Shown here one piece after another: positions 18,313 to 27,637 of a DNA stretch of 64,000 nt. The notes under the pieces were generated by a model. That model saw only the letters and a list, made by a program, of their open reading frames with translations, made no database searches and was not told the origin of the DNA. Source of the DNA: Geobacter sp. UBA5735 (lineage in GTDB: Bacteria > Desulfobacterota > Desulfuromonadia > Geobacterales > Geobacteraceae). The DNA lies in the NCBI GenBank assembly GCA_002419385.1, contig DIFZ01000052.1, positions 62,001 to 126,000 on the forward strand, written 5' to 3'. Made by a program: the position numbers and the translations under genes. Within the stretch, counting starts at the first letter, position 1. Every line of letters begins with the position of its first letter.

Positions 18313-18917
18313 TCCGGCTCAGCCTCTCCCCAGCGCCGGAAGAGCCGGTTTCCCAGCTCCAGGGAATCAAGCACCTTCCCTACCACGAAATCCACCAGGT
18401 CGCCGACCGATTGCGGTTCATGGTAAAAGGCCGGCATAGCGGCGACCATCCGTACACCCATCCTGGTGAGGCGCAGCATGTTTTCCAGGTGGATCTCCGA
18501 CAGCGGCGTTTCCCTCGGCACCAGCACCACGCGGCGCCGTTCCTTGAGCATCACGTCGGCGCACCGTTCCAAAAGGGTGCCCGAAGTGCCCGCTGCGATC
18601 CGGGCAACGGTCCCCATGGAACAGGGGCAGGCCACGAGGGCGTCCGGGGCGGAAGATCCGCTGGCAATGGGCGCCAGGAAGTTGTCCTCGGCAAAAAATC
18701 GGAGCCGATCCGGCGACACACGGAAGTGGCTGCGCACAAGCTCTCCCATGTGGCGTTCGCTCCCTCCCCAGTCAAGTCCATTCTCGGTTCGCAGGACCGT
18801 GAGGCCGGATCTGCTGATGAGCACGTCCAGATCATGCCCGCCGGCCAGAAGCTCTTGGCAGAGCCTCAGACCGTAAACCGCACCGGAAGCCCCGGTTATC
18901 GCCACGACGATGTGCAT
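18309..18917 (-). CDS. ubiX: UbiX-type flavin prenyltransferase
   Basis: 202 residues. The N-terminal VAITGASGAVYG is the FMN phosphate loop, and VACPCSMGTVARIAAG is the family's second signature. The enzyme prenylates FMN for a UbiD-type decarboxylase. In this cluster the partner should be the menaquinone-pathway decarboxylase (MqnL), which is not in the window, so this gene is probably the MqnM function. It overlaps mqnE by 4 bases. Confidence 0.92.
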   Translation of the reverse strand: MHIVVAITGASGAVYGLRLCQELLAGGHDLDVLISRSGLTVLRTENGLDWGGSERHMGELVRSHFRVSPDRLRFFAEDNFLAPIASGSSAPDALVACPCSMGTVARIAAGTSGTLLERCADVMLKERRRVVLVPRETPLSEIHLENMLRLTRMGVRMVAAMPAFYHEPQSVGDLVDFVVGKVLDSLELGNRLFRRWGEAEPE

Positions 18918-18937
18918 GGGAAACCTTTCCTGAAATC

Positions 18938-19186
18938 AGGCAAAAGGCACAGGGCAAGGGGCACAAGGAAAAACACATTTCACCTGCAGACAACTTAATT
19001 AGTTTCCATCCGGAGTTTCCGGATGAACACTAATTAATCATGTATCTCGAGAGGTCCTCATAGCAGGAAGGCATGAATTTGCCTTATGCCTTATGCCCTT
19101 TGCCCTTTGCCTATTGCCTTTTGCCCTTTGCCTTTTGCCTTTTGCCCTTTGCCCTTTGCCCTTTGCCCTTTGCCTTTTGCCTATCC
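18938..19186. repeat. GCAAAAGG/CCTTTTGC heptamer arms around an inverted repeat
   Basis: A forward arm (AGGCAAAAGGCACAGGGCA) at 18938-18972 and a long reverse arm of CCTTTTGC/CCCTTTG heptamers at 19082-19186 face each other across about 110 bases. The reverse array abuts the mqnP stop, whose CTA (TAG) is its last divergent unit. At 18995-19037 TTAATTAGT...ACTAATTAA encloses an ATCCGGA/TCCGGAT stem, a copy of the AGTTTCC repeat. Confidence 0.75.
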
Positions 19187-20101
19187 CGCGCCCAGCTCAA
19201 GCAACGTGAACAGAAAAATCACCATACTTACATAGCCGTTCATGGTGAAGAACGCCGCATCGAGCCGGGTCAGGTCTCCGCCCCGCACCAGCCAGTGCTC
19301 GTATGCCATGAGGCACCCGGCCACGGCCACGCCGATGAGATACACCAGACCGAGTTCCGCAGGCATCGCCAGGTACGCCAGCAGCACAAGCGCTGCCAGA
19401 TGGAACAGCCGCGCCATCCGGAGCGAGCCCCGCACGCCGATCCGCGCCGGTACGGAATGGAGCCCTGTCTTCCGGTCGAATTCCAGGTCCTGCAGCGCAT
19501 AGAGGATATCGAACCCGGCAACCCACAGCAGGACCGCCAGGCCCAGTATCAGCGGAACCGGTTCGACGCCTCCCCTGAGAGCGATCCACGCCCCGACCGG
19601 AGCTCCGGCCAGGCAGAGTCCCAGGACCAGGTGGCACATGGCGGTAAAGCGCTTGCAGTACGAGTAGAGCGTGAGGACAGCAAGCACCGCGGGAGCAAGC
19701 CGGAAACAGAGCGGGTTCAGCTGGTGCGCAGCAACAAGGAAAAGCATGGCGGCCATTCCGGCACAGAGAGCCACCGTCCCCTTGCCCAGCCTGCCCGCGG
19801 GGAGTGCCCGGGAGCTGGTACGGGGATTGGCGGCATCGATAGCCGCGTCGATCAGGCGGTTCAGACCCATGGCCGCGGTTCTGGCGCCCACCATGGCAAC
19901 GAGGATCCAGAGCAGCGGAACGGTCGCCGGTATTCCCCGGGCCGCGAGCAGTGCCCCGGTCAAGGCAAAGGGCAAAGCGAAGACGGTATGGGAAAATTTT
20001 ATGGTCTCCAGAAATGCCCGGAATGCCCCGAAACCGCCGCGGCTCCCCCTGCCTGTCCCGGTTTTCAGACCATCGCCTGCCATGTCACCACCCATCTGCA
20101 C
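19181..20101 (-). CDS. mqnP: UbiA-type prenyltransferase of menaquinone synthesis
   Basis: 306 residues, with about eight membrane helices. The first Asp-rich motif is NRLIDAAIDAANPRT and the second DLEFDRKTG, which bind the Mg-diphosphate of the prenyl donor. It attaches the polyprenyl tail to the futalosine-derived naphthoate. Clustering with mqnE, mqnC and ubiX supports MqnP rather than the ubiquinone enzyme. The start could also be the third or seventh codon (both ATG). Confidence 0.88.
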   Translation of the reverse strand: MQMGGDMAGDGLKTGTGRGSRGGFGAFRAFLETIKFSHTVFALPFALTGALLAARGIPATVPLLWILVAMVGARTAAMGLNRLIDAAIDAANPRTSSRALPAGRLGKGTVALCAGMAAMLFLVAAHQLNPLCFRLAPAVLAVLTLYSYCKRFTAMCHLVLGLCLAGAPVGAWIALRGGVEPVPLILGLAVLLWVAGFDILYALQDLEFDRKTGLHSVPARIGVRGSLRMARLFHLAALVLLAYLAMPAELGLVYLIGVAVAGCLMAYEHWLVRGGDLTRLDAAFFTMNGYVSMVIFLFTLLELGAG

Positions 20102-20335
20102 GCACCGTCCAGCACGATCCCCATCCGACTACCATGACTTCACACGGGAAGACCCCAACTGTTCTTTTTAGCACTTCATAACGTATCTTACAATTGTTTT
20201 ATCCCGGTTACCATTCAGCGGAACAAGGAGCCCGGCCTTGCCGGATGACACCGTTCCGGTGCATAACCGGCGGTCATGGACCGATGCCGTCAACCATTGC
20301 AAAAACCTTGACTTTATGGATTACGGCATTATCCT

Positions 20336-20366
20336 AGTTTCCATCCGGAAACTCCAGGTGGAAACT
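20336..20366. repeat. AGTTTCC inverted repeat overlapping the znuA ribosome site
   Basis: AGTTTCCA and TGGAAACT flank 15 bases and end one base before the znuA ATG. The right arm includes AGGTGG, the likely ribosome site, so the hairpin could restrict znuA translation. Confidence 0.45.
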
Positions 20367-20367
20367 G

Positions 20368-21315
20368 ATGTCAGAGAGAGAGGAACCGTTGACACAAAAG
20401 ATCACGATGCTCATCGTCCTGACCATGGCCCTGCTCCTCTGCCTTTCGTGCAGCGAACACCGGGAGGAAGTCAGCACGGAGCGGCTGCGCATCGTCACGA
20501 CACTCTTTCCCCTCTACGACTTCACCCGGGCGATTGCCGGGGAAAAAGCCGAGGTTTTTCTGCTTCTCCCCCCCGGCATGGAGTCGCACAGCTTCGAACC
20601 CAAACCGGACGACATCATCAGGATCAACAAGTCCGACCTGTTCATCTTCACCAACCGCGCCATGGAGCCGTGGGCCGGCGACATCATCAGCGGGCTCGAC
20701 TCGAAGAAGATCCTGGTGGTGGATGCAAGCCGGGGAGTCGCTTTCCGGCATGTGCAGCCCGGCCGGGGGCACGACCACGGCAAGGGGGCGGATCCCCATA
20801 TCTGGCTTGATTTCGGCAATGCCGCAACAATGGTGGACAACATCCTCGCCGGACTCGTTGCACGGGACCCGAAGAACCGCACTCACTACACGGCCAACGC
20901 AACGGCATACAAGGCGCTGCTGAAGGATCTGGACCGGAGCTACCGGGAGGGGCTGTCCTCCTGCGAAAAGAAGCTCATCCTCCACGGCGGCCATTTCGCT
21001 TTCGGCTACCTGGCCGACCGGTACGGGCTGAAGTACGAGTCGGCCTACGCGTTCAGCGCCGACGCCGAACCAACGCCGGCACGAATCGCCGCGCTGATCG
21101 GGCAGATGCGCTCCAACGGGCTCCACCACATCTTCACCGAGGAACTCATGGAACCACGGGTGGCCCGGATCATCGCTCAGGAAACCGGCGCCGGGATTCT
21201 CAAGCTCCACGGCGCCCACAACATCGGCCGGGACGACCTGAAAGCCGGCGCCAGCTTCCTCACGCTCATGGAACAGAATCTGCAAAACCTCAGGATCGGA
21301 CTCCAATGCCGGTAA
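20368..21315 (+). CDS. znuA: Zinc-binding lipoprotein of an ABC importer
   Basis: 315 residues of the cluster A-I (ZnuA/TroA) family. A hydrophobic leader ends in the lipobox LCLSC. Likely metal ligands are His in MESHSFEP, His in DPHIWLD and His in HGGHFAFGYLADRYGL. A short HDHGKG histidine loop before DPHIW is typical of zinc rather than manganese binders. The ATG at 20368 follows AGGTGG; TTG or ATG codons 9 and 14 are alternatives that keep the leader intact. It overlaps znuC by 10 bases. Confidence 0.9.
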   Translation: MSEREEPLTQKITMLIVLTMALLLCLSCSEHREEVSTERLRIVTTLFPLYDFTRAIAGEKAEVFLLLPPGMESHSFEPKPDDIIRINKSDLFIFTNRAMEPWAGDIISGLDSKKILVVDASRGVAFRHVQPGRGHDHGKGADPHIWLDFGNAATMVDNILAGLVARDPKNRTHYTANATAYKALLKDLDRSYREGLSSCEKKLILHGGHFAFGYLADRYGLKYESAYAFSADAEPTPARIAALIGQMRSNGLHHIFTEELMEPRVARIIAQETGAGILKLHGAHNIGRDDLKAGASFLTLMEQNLQNLRIGLQCR

Positions 21316-22058
21316 ACGCCGTCTCCCTCTGCGGTCTGTCGTTCGCCTACCATGGCAACGACGTGCTGAAAGACATCACCTGCAACATCGTTGCGGGGGA
21401 TTACGTCGGCATCGTCGGGCCCAACGGCTCGGGCAAGAGCACGCTGATGCGCTGCATCCTTGGACTCAACAGGCCGTATGCAGGGAGCATCACCCTGTTC
21501 GGCGTCCCCCGCGAATCCTACACCGACTGGCGCCGAATCGGCTACCTGCCCCAGGGATTGCAGATGCTCAACCCCAGCTTTCCCGCAACGGTTCGGGAAG
21601 TTGTCAGGCTCGGCAGACTGTCGGCAAAACGCTTTCCGAAACGCTTCGACAAGGATGACGACACCGCCGTGGACAAGGCACTGGAACTGATGGCCATCTC
21701 GGACATCGGCAACAGGCTCATCGGGGAACTTTCCGGCGGCCTGAGGCAGCGCACCATTCTGGCGCGCGCCCTCGTCAACGAGCCCGAACTGCTCATACTT
21801 GACGAACCGACAACCGCCCTGGACCCGGACACCAGGGAGAGCTTCTACGCCACATTGCAGGACCTGAACCGCAACCGCGGCACAACCGTGCTGTTCGTGA
21901 CGCATGACTCCGCGACCATTGGCCTCTATGCTTCGCGGCTCCTCTACCTGGACAAGAAGATCGTCTTTTACGGAGACTTCGGCCAATTCTGCGAATCGGC
22001 CGAAATGACCAGCTTCTTCGGCCGACAGGGGCAGCATCTCATCTGTCACAGGCACTGA
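21306..22058 (+). CDS. znuC: Zinc ABC importer, ATP-binding protein
   Basis: 250 residues. Walker A is GPNGSGKST, the Q-loop lies in YLPQG, the signature is LSGGLRQR, Walker B is LLILDEPT and the switch His is in VTHDS. It powers import through ZnuB. The start overlaps the znuA end, and the stop is 15 bases before the proposed znuB start. Confidence 0.93.
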   Translation: MPVNAVSLCGLSFAYHGNDVLKDITCNIVAGDYVGIVGPNGSGKSTLMRCILGLNRPYAGSITLFGVPRESYTDWRRIGYLPQGLQMLNPSFPATVREVVRLGRLSAKRFPKRFDKDDDTAVDKALELMAISDIGNRLIGELSGGLRQRTILARALVNEPELLILDEPTTALDPDTRESFYATLQDLNRNRGTTVLFVTHDSATIGLYASRLLYLDKKIVFYGDFGQFCESAEMTSFFGRQGQHLICHRH

Positions 22059-22073
22059 AAGGAAGGACCTACC

Positions 22074-22898
22074 CTGGTATTCACGGACATTCTGCACTAC
22101 GCATTCCTCCAGCGTGCCCTCCTGGCCGGAACCATGATCGCCGCGCTCTGTTCCGCCCTCGGGGTGTTCCTGGTGCTGCGCAGGCTCTCCCTCATCGGTG
22201 ACGGCCTGGCCCACGTCACCTTCGGCAGCGTTGCCCTCGCCCTCCTGTTCGGCTTCCAGTCCGTGTACACCTCCCTGGCCGCCATTCCCTGCGTGCTCCT
22301 TTCCGCCTTCGGCATCCTGAAGATCGCGGAGAAAGCGAAGATCTACGGCGACGCAGCCATCGGCATCGTCTCCTCCCTGGGCATCGCCACCGGCATCATG
22401 CTGGCAAGCCTCGCCGGCGGCTTCAACGTGGACCTTTTCAGCTACCTCTTCGGCAATATCCTGTCCATAAGCCGCGAGGAAGTTCTGATTACGGCCGTAC
22501 TCTCCATTACCGTGCTCCTGGTCATCGCCCTGTGCTACAACGACCTGCTGGCCGTCACGTTCGACGAAGAACTGGCAGCCACTTCAGGCACCAGGGTGGA
22601 GCGCATCAACACCATGCTGGTTTTCCTGACCGCCCTCACGGTGGTCCTCGCCATGAAGGTTGTCGGCATCATGCTGATCTCCGCGCTGCTGATCCTGCCG
22701 GCCACTTCCGCGCTCCAGCTGGCACGCAGCTTCAGGACCGCCATCCTGCTGTCCGTGGCCCTGGGCATCGTGTCGGTCGCCAGCGGAATTTTCGCATCGT
22801 TCCTGCTGAATCTCCCGACCGGCGCAACAATCATCTTCGTCAGCTTCCTGCTGTTCGCCGCCTCGTTCCTCGCCAAAAGACTGAGGGCCTCCCGGTAA
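22074..22898 (+). CDS. znuB: Zinc ABC importer, membrane protein (probable CTG start)
   Basis: 274 residues if started at CTG 22074. The first in-frame ATG (22134) would cut away the FLQRALLAG segment, which is conserved at the front of the first helix in this family. GGAAGGA (22061-22067) stands 6 bases before CTG 22074, and no ATG, GTG or TTG lies in frame between. The DGLAHVTFGS and GDAAIGIVSS stretches are typical of the ABC-3 permease family. About eight membrane helices follow. Confidence 0.85.
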   Translation: MVFTDILHYAFLQRALLAGTMIAALCSALGVFLVLRRLSLIGDGLAHVTFGSVALALLFGFQSVYTSLAAIPCVLLSAFGILKIAEKAKIYGDAAIGIVSSLGIATGIMLASLAGGFNVDLFSYLFGNILSISREEVLITAVLSITVLLVIALCYNDLLAVTFDEELAATSGTRVERINTMLVFLTALTVVLAMKVVGIMLISALLILPATSALQLARSFRTAILLSVALGIVSVASGIFASFLLNLPTGATIIFVSFLLFAASFLAKRLRASR

Positions 22899-22946
22899 TT
22901 CCCGGAATTCAGCCGCGACCGGTTCGGAACAGTAGTCAAAACCTTG

Positions 22947-22976
22947 AGCCACGAATGACACGAATGTTCACGAATT
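22947..22976 (+). repeat. ACGAAT-family arm
   Basis: AGCCACGAATGACACGAATG then TTCACGAATT. Three CACGAAT units at 9-base spacing, the same as the left arm of the elements at 30148 and 30937. Confidence 0.7.
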
Positions 22977-23053
22977 GAACCAGACCATGAGAAACAAACG
23001 GAACTATCCTCAACAATACTCACGCACACTACCTGAAACGCTTGTTTCATGAA

Positions 23054-23101
23054 GCCCTCGCCATCAAGGGAGAGGGCGGGCGCAGCCCGGCGGAGGGGGT
23101 C
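23054..23101 (+). repeat. CCCTCGCCATCAAGGGAGAG repeat, copy 1
   Basis: The block CCCTCGCCATCAAGGGAGAG is followed by a GGGCGCAGCCC-like palindrome and GGAGGGGG. Copies at 27490-27534 (reverse) and 58696-58741. Confidence 0.8.
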
Positions 23102-23242
23102 GCTGTCAGCGAACGGATACGTTTCCATTCTGGCAGAGGGTTTCGCTTCCGTACCTTCGGTCATGCTCTGCCTTTGCGTCCGTGTTGACACAACCTGCCA
23201 TTGGGTCTACTATCGGTCCATTCCAATCCAAGGTATGCGCCC

Positions 23243-24601
23243 ATGAAAACGAAAACGCTCTATTCCTGCCAGAAGTGCGGCTACCAGTCGCCGAAATGGC
23301 TGGGCAAGTGCCCCGACTGCAATTCCTGGAACACCCTGGTGGAAGAGGTGGTCATGGGTGGCCGCGGCCAGGCAGGCGAAGGCGGGGCGGAAACCGTTCC
23401 GGTCCCCATCGGCCGGGTGGAAGGCGAGGCCGAAGACCGTTTCTCGTGCGGCATGGAAGAACTGGACCGGGTGCTGGGAGGCGGCGTCGTCGCAGGCTCG
23501 CTGGTGCTGATCGGCGGCGACCCCGGCATCGGCAAATCGACCCTGATGCTGCAGGCCACGGACCAGCTGGCCCGTCGCAAGGGAACAGTACTCTACGTTT
23601 CGGGCGAAGAGTCCGCCCGCCAGACCAGGATGCGGGGTGAGCGGCTGGGGATCGCGGCTGACGACCTCTTCATCCTGGCGGAAAACTCACTGGAAAAGAT
23701 TCTCGGCCACGTCACCCGGCTCAAACCGTCGGTGCTGGTGGTCGACTCCATACAGACCGTCTTCACCAGAACCCTGGAATCGGCTCCCGGAACCGTCAGC
23801 CAGGTGCGCGAAACCGCGGGCAAACTGATGCTGCTCGCCAAGGGGAGCGGGATACCGGTGTTCCTCATCGGCCACGTCACCAAGGACGGCTCCATTGCCG
23901 GCCCACGGGTCCTTGAGCACATGGTGGACACGGTGCTCTACTTCGAGGGCGACAGCGGCCACCCTTACCGTATCCTTCGGGCCATCAAGAACCGCTACGG
24001 ATCCACCAACGAGATCGGTGTATTCGAAATGGGGGAAAAAGGGCTGTCCCAGGTGGGCAACCCGTCCGAGCTGTTCCTTTCGGAACGGCCGCTGGGGGTT
24101 TCCGGTTCAGTAGTGGCTGCAACCATCGAAGGCAGCAGGCCGCTCCTGGTGGAGCTGCAGGCGCTGGTAACCGCCTCTTCCTACGGCGTCCCCCGGCGCA
24201 CGACCATCGGCGTCGACCACAACCGCCTCGCGCTGCTGGTCGCGGTGCTGGAGAAAAAGGTCGGCCTGGTCATGGCCGGCCAGGACATTTTTCTGAACGT
24301 GGTGGGAGGCGTCAAGCTGGTCGAACCGGCCGCTGATCTGGGGATGATCGCTGCAGTGGCATCGAGCCATCTGGACCGGAGCATCGCTCCCCGCACCATG
24401 GTGGTGGGAGAAGTGGGGCTGGCAGGGGAAGTCCGCGCCGTCACCCAGCCCGAAATCCGGGTACGGGAAGCCGCCAAGCTCGGCTTCAGCCGCTGCATTC
24501 TGCCTGCAGGCAGCCTGAAGCATGTCCGTGTCGGTGACGTTGAGCTGATAGGAGTGGCTTCAGTGGCGGAAGCACTGGAGCATCTCTTCGACGCACGTTG
24601 A
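23243..24601 (+). CDS. radA: DNA repair ATPase RadA/Sms
   Basis: 452 residues from MKTKTLYSCQKC, chosen because the zinc finger starts RadA proteins and AAGGT lies upstream. It has the C4 zinc finger (CQKCG, CPDC; residues 9-27), Walker A GGDPGIGKST (91-100), the RadA KNRFG-type motif (here KNRYGSTNE) and a Lon-like C-terminal domain. It is a branch-migration helicase acting in recombination. Confidence 0.95.
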   Translation: MKTKTLYSCQKCGYQSPKWLGKCPDCNSWNTLVEEVVMGGRGQAGEGGAETVPVPIGRVEGEAEDRFSCGMEELDRVLGGGVVAGSLVLIGGDPGIGKSTLMLQATDQLARRKGTVLYVSGEESARQTRMRGERLGIAADDLFILAENSLEKILGHVTRLKPSVLVVDSIQTVFTRTLESAPGTVSQVRETAGKLMLLAKGSGIPVFLIGHVTKDGSIAGPRVLEHMVDTVLYFEGDSGHPYRILRAIKNRYGSTNEIGVFEMGEKGLSQVGNPSELFLSERPLGVSGSVVAATIEGSRPLLVELQALVTASSYGVPRRTTIGVDHNRLALLVAVLEKKVGLVMAGQDIFLNVVGGVKLVEPAADLGMIAAVASSHLDRSIAPRTMVVGEVGLAGEVRAVTQPEIRVREAAKLGFSRCILPAGSLKHVRVGDVELIGVASVAEALEHLFDAR

Positions 24602-24678
24602 GCGTCACGAGATTTTCCTTTACTTAGGCCAACTTTTTTCCTAGAATATCAAAGATTTACCGAAACAGGAGTGAAGTC

Positions 24679-25032
24679 ATGGATTTTGAAAAAAGAGAGT
24701 ATTTTCGCTGCATACTCCAGGAGGAGATGAGAGCGCTGCTGGAAGAGGCGGAAAAAACCGTATCCGAGATGACAGCGGACACGACCAGCTTCCCGGACCC
24801 GAATGACCGCGCCACCCAGGAATCAGACCGCACCTTCGAGCTGCGCATCCGTGACCGGGAACGGCGCCTGCTGAACAAGATCCGCGAAGCCCTGGAAAGA
24901 ATCGACGACGGCACTTTCGGCACCTGCGAGATGTGCGGGGAGCAGATCAGCGAGGCCCGCCTCAAGGCACGGCCGGTCACTACCCTCTGCATCGACTGCA
25001 AAATCGAGCAGGAGAAACAGGAAAAGATCTAA
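24679..25032 (+). CDS. dksA: DksA/TraR-family RNA polymerase-binding protein
   Basis: 117 residues with AGGAG upstream. A coiled coil of two helices has an acidic tip at DPNDRATQESD, the place where DksA reaches into the RNA polymerase secondary channel. The C4 zinc finger is CEMCG...CIDCK. It is shorter than E. coli DksA but normal for deltaproteobacterial paralogues, so it may be one of several. Confidence 0.88.
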   Translation: MDFEKREYFRCILQEEMRALLEEAEKTVSEMTADTTSFPDPNDRATQESDRTFELRIRDRERRLLNKIREALERIDDGTFGTCEMCGEQISEARLKARPVTTLCIDCKIEQEKQEKI

Positions 25033-25092
25033 CGCCGCCGCTCCTTCGTCACCTTCTGCACGGTCCTGCACAGGCAGGTAAACGGCGAATCC

Positions 25093-27450
25093 ATGCCCTG
25101 TCAAAAAACCACGACACTCTTGAGTTCAGCTGTGCGGACAGCCAATTCCGCGACACTTTCCTATGCCGCCCGGTTTGCCTCCCTCGCCCGACTGATCAGG
25201 AAAACCCTCCTCCTGGAATCCGCGACCATCTACATCCTCGACATCGAGCGCAGGATGCTGTCACGCAAGGTTTCCAGCTCCGGCACGGCACGGCTGTCCA
25301 TCTGCGCCATTCCGGCCGGAGAAGGGGTGGCCGGCCGCTGCGCCTCCACCGGCCAGCCCCTTTCCACCGGGCAGGAAGACCTGCACCGGGACGAAACCGC
25401 CGCAACCCCCGGATCAACCCTGACATGCCTCCCGCTCTTGCACGGTTCACAGCTCATGGGTGTGCTCTCCATGGAAACTCCCGCGCGGATGACACTTCCC
25501 TCCTGGGGCGGCACGGTACTCCATGACATCCTCATCGAGACCGCCGGCCTCATCAGCACCATGGAGATCGCGGAATGCTCCAACCGGCGCATCCGGCACC
25601 TCATGACACTGAACGAACTGGGAATGGCTCTTGTCCGTCCCGTACCCTATCCTGAGCTCCCGTCTGCCATCTCCCGCATGTGCCACGGTTTCGGCAGCGC
25701 AAGCTGCAGTGTTCTGCGCATCATGCGGGACGGATACCCGGCGCCGCACGTCATAACCCAATGCGGCAGGCACAGCCGTCCCCAGCGCCGCGCCCTCCTG
25801 GAAATCGAAGCGCGCTGTTCCCAACGGGTGCTGTCAACCGGGACACCGTACCTGGGAATCGACATGGTGGCGGAAGAAGATCTTCCCCCTTCCTGTATCT
25901 GTGTTCCGTTGCGCGGCGAGACCCGAATGATCGGCACCCTGACCATCTTCGGCAAGAACGGCCGTCTCGGTGTACGGCGCAACTTCGACGAAGAGGATCG
26001 CGAATTTTTCGAAGGCATGGCCAACCTGGCAGCAACGGCCCTGATCGCGGGAGAAAACAATTACCGGCTCTCGCTCCTAGCGGAGGAAAACGACCGGAAA
26101 CTGAAAGAACTTTCTCTCCTCTACCGCGTCAGCAACGCCATGCACTCGACAACGATGATAAACCGCCTGATTCACCTGAATCTTGCGGCCCTGGTGTCGG
26201 GGTCGCCCCATCTTTTCGAGCGTGCCATGCTGTTTCTGGCAAACCGGCGTTCCGGGTTCATGCAGGGAATGCTGGGCGTCACGTTCGATGCCTCCCTGCC
26301 GGCAGCGAACCATCACGGGAAGGAAGACGAATCCCTGTTTCACCGCTGGGACATATCCGAACCCGACATGCTCCGCCAGGAGAGTTCCGACTTCAACCGC
26401 ATGGTCATGTCGACCCGCATACCCCTTGACCGGGCCATGAACATACCCTCCCGGGCCGTGCTGGACAAGCGGCTGATGCTGGTAACCGGCAAGACAGGGG
26501 AAAAATCCCGCAGCATGGATTTCATCAACCGGTTCCAGCTGGGCTCTTTCGCTGCGGTACCTCTCATGGCCAAGCACGAAGCGATCGGCGTGGTTATCGT
26601 GGACAACCCGCTGACCGGCAAGGAAATCACGGAAGACGACCTGCGCCTGTTGCAGCTGTTCGCCAACCAGGCCGGCATGGCCATGGACAATTCGATTCTC
26701 TACAACAGGGTGGAAAACGCCAACAGGGAAGCTTTTGAGATCAGGGAGCGCCTGCTTGAAGGCGAGCGCCTCGCCACCCTGGGCGAAACAGCGGCCGTCG
26801 TAGCCCACGAACTGAAAGGCCCGCTGGTTTCAATCGGCGGCCTCGCAAGGCGCCTAACGCGCAAGGAGCCGCAGGGTTCGCGGGAGTGGCACTACGCCCG
26901 GACCATCAGCCTGGAAGCCGAGCGGCTGGAAAAGATGATCTCCGACATCCTGTTCTTTTCCCGCCGGACCACGATCTGCTACACTACCTGTTCGGCACGG
27001 GCAATCATCGAGGAGTCTCTCGCCGTGTTGAGCGGTCCGCTCGAAGAAAAGGGCCTCAAGGTAAAACGGCGGCTCGCCGGGGCAACCCCCGATTTCCTCG
27101 GTGATTTCCAACAGATGAAACAGGTTTGCATCAACCTGTTCACCAATGCGGCCGACGCGATGAAGGGCGGCGGAGTCCTCTCGGTATCGGCAGCCGAAGC
27201 AAGCATGGACGGTGCACGTGCCGTTTCCCTCAAAGTGCGCGATACCGGCGGCGGAATACCCCCGGAAATCCTCTCGCGGATCTTCGATCCCTTCTTTACC
27301 ACCAAGGAACAGGGAACCGGTCTGGGGCTGCCCATTGTCCGCAGGATCATCACCAACCATGGCGGCCGGATCCAGGCAGTGAACCGTCCCGGAGTCGGGG
27401 CGGAAATACGGATCATCCTGCCGTTGAAACCTCCCAATGTAAGGGATTGA
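25093..27450 (+). CDS. Soluble histidine kinase with GAF sensor domains
   Basis: 785 residues with no signal peptide or membrane helix, so cytoplasmic. Three GAF-like regions are visible (about 20-155, 165-320 and 335-530; the third contains GSFAAVPLMAKHEAIGVVIVDN). A coiled linker leads to the kinase: His572 in VAHELKGPL, N-box NLFTNAADAM, G1 DTGGGIPPE, F-box FDPFFTTK and G2 GTGLGL. No receiver protein is next to it; the orphan regulator at 11117 is too far away to assume pairing. The ligand is unknown. Confidence 0.9.
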   Translation: MPCQKTTTLLSSAVRTANSATLSYAARFASLARLIRKTLLLESATIYILDIERRMLSRKVSSSGTARLSICAIPAGEGVAGRCASTGQPLSTGQEDLHRDETAATPGSTLTCLPLLHGSQLMGVLSMETPARMTLPSWGGTVLHDILIETAGLISTMEIAECSNRRIRHLMTLNELGMALVRPVPYPELPSAISRMCHGFGSASCSVLRIMRDGYPAPHVITQCGRHSRPQRRALLEIEARCSQRVLSTGTPYLGIDMVAEEDLPPSCICVPLRGETRMIGTLTIFGKNGRLGVRRNFDEEDREFFEGMANLAATALIAGENNYRLSLLAEENDRKLKELSLLYRVSNAMHSTTMINRLIHLNLAALVSGSPHLFERAMLFLANRRSGFMQGMLGVTFDASLPAANHHGKEDESLFHRWDISEPDMLRQESSDFNRMVMSTRIPLDRAMNIPSRAVLDKRLMLVTGKTGEKSRSMDFINRFQLGSFAAVPLMAKHEAIGVVIVDNPLTGKEITEDDLRLLQLFANQAGMAMDNSILYNRVENANREAFEIRERLLEGERLATLGETAAVVAHELKGPLVSIGGLARRLTRKEPQGSREWHYARTISLEAERLEKMISDILFFSRRTTICYTTCSARAIIEESLAVLSGPLEEKGLKVKRRLAGATPDFLGDFQQMKQVCINLFTNAADAMKGGGVLSVSAAEASMDGARAVSLKVRDTGGGIPPEILSRIFDPFFTTKEQGTGLGLPIVRRIITNHGGRIQAVNRPGVGAEIRIILPLKPPNVRD

Positions 27451-27489
27451 TTCCTACGCCCGCAAAGTGCGCCTCTTACGGCGCGTCGA

Positions 27490-27534
27490 CCCCCTCACCC
27501 GGGCTGCGCCCACCCTCTCCCTTGATGGCGAGGG
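27490..27534 (-). repeat. CCCTCGCCATCAAGGGAGAG repeat, copy 2
   Basis: Reverse-orientation copy: CCCCCTCACCCGGGCTGCGCC followed by CTCTCCCTTGATGGCGAGGG. It lies between the convergent kinase and VPLPA-CTERM genes. Confidence 0.8.
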
Positions 27535-27584
27535 TTATAGAACCCCTCCCCGCCGAGACAACAAGGGTTTACAATGGGCGCACG

Positions 27585-27612
27585 AAAAAAAAGGGCGGCC
27601 TGCTGGCCGCCC
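27585..27612 (-). terminator. Intrinsic terminator of the first VPLPA-CTERM gene
   Basis: GGGCGGCC-TGCT-GGCCGCCC with eight Ts directly after it on the minus strand, 26 bases past the stop codon. Confidence 0.9.
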
Positions 27613-27637
27613 GAATAGCACTGTGCCTGCGCATCGC

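Larger units (their letters stand above)
22899..23242. other. Intergenic region with two repeat families
   Basis: About 340 bases without a gene. It holds a single ACGAAT arm (22947-22976) and a CCCTCGCCATCAAGGGAGAG repeat (23054-23101). Any radA promoter must lie after these, but none is clear. Confidence 0.5.

Noticed and set aside
20238..20810. Open frame overlapping znuA
   Set aside because: Low-complexity Arg/His/Gly translation in a shifted frame of a clear lipoprotein gene.
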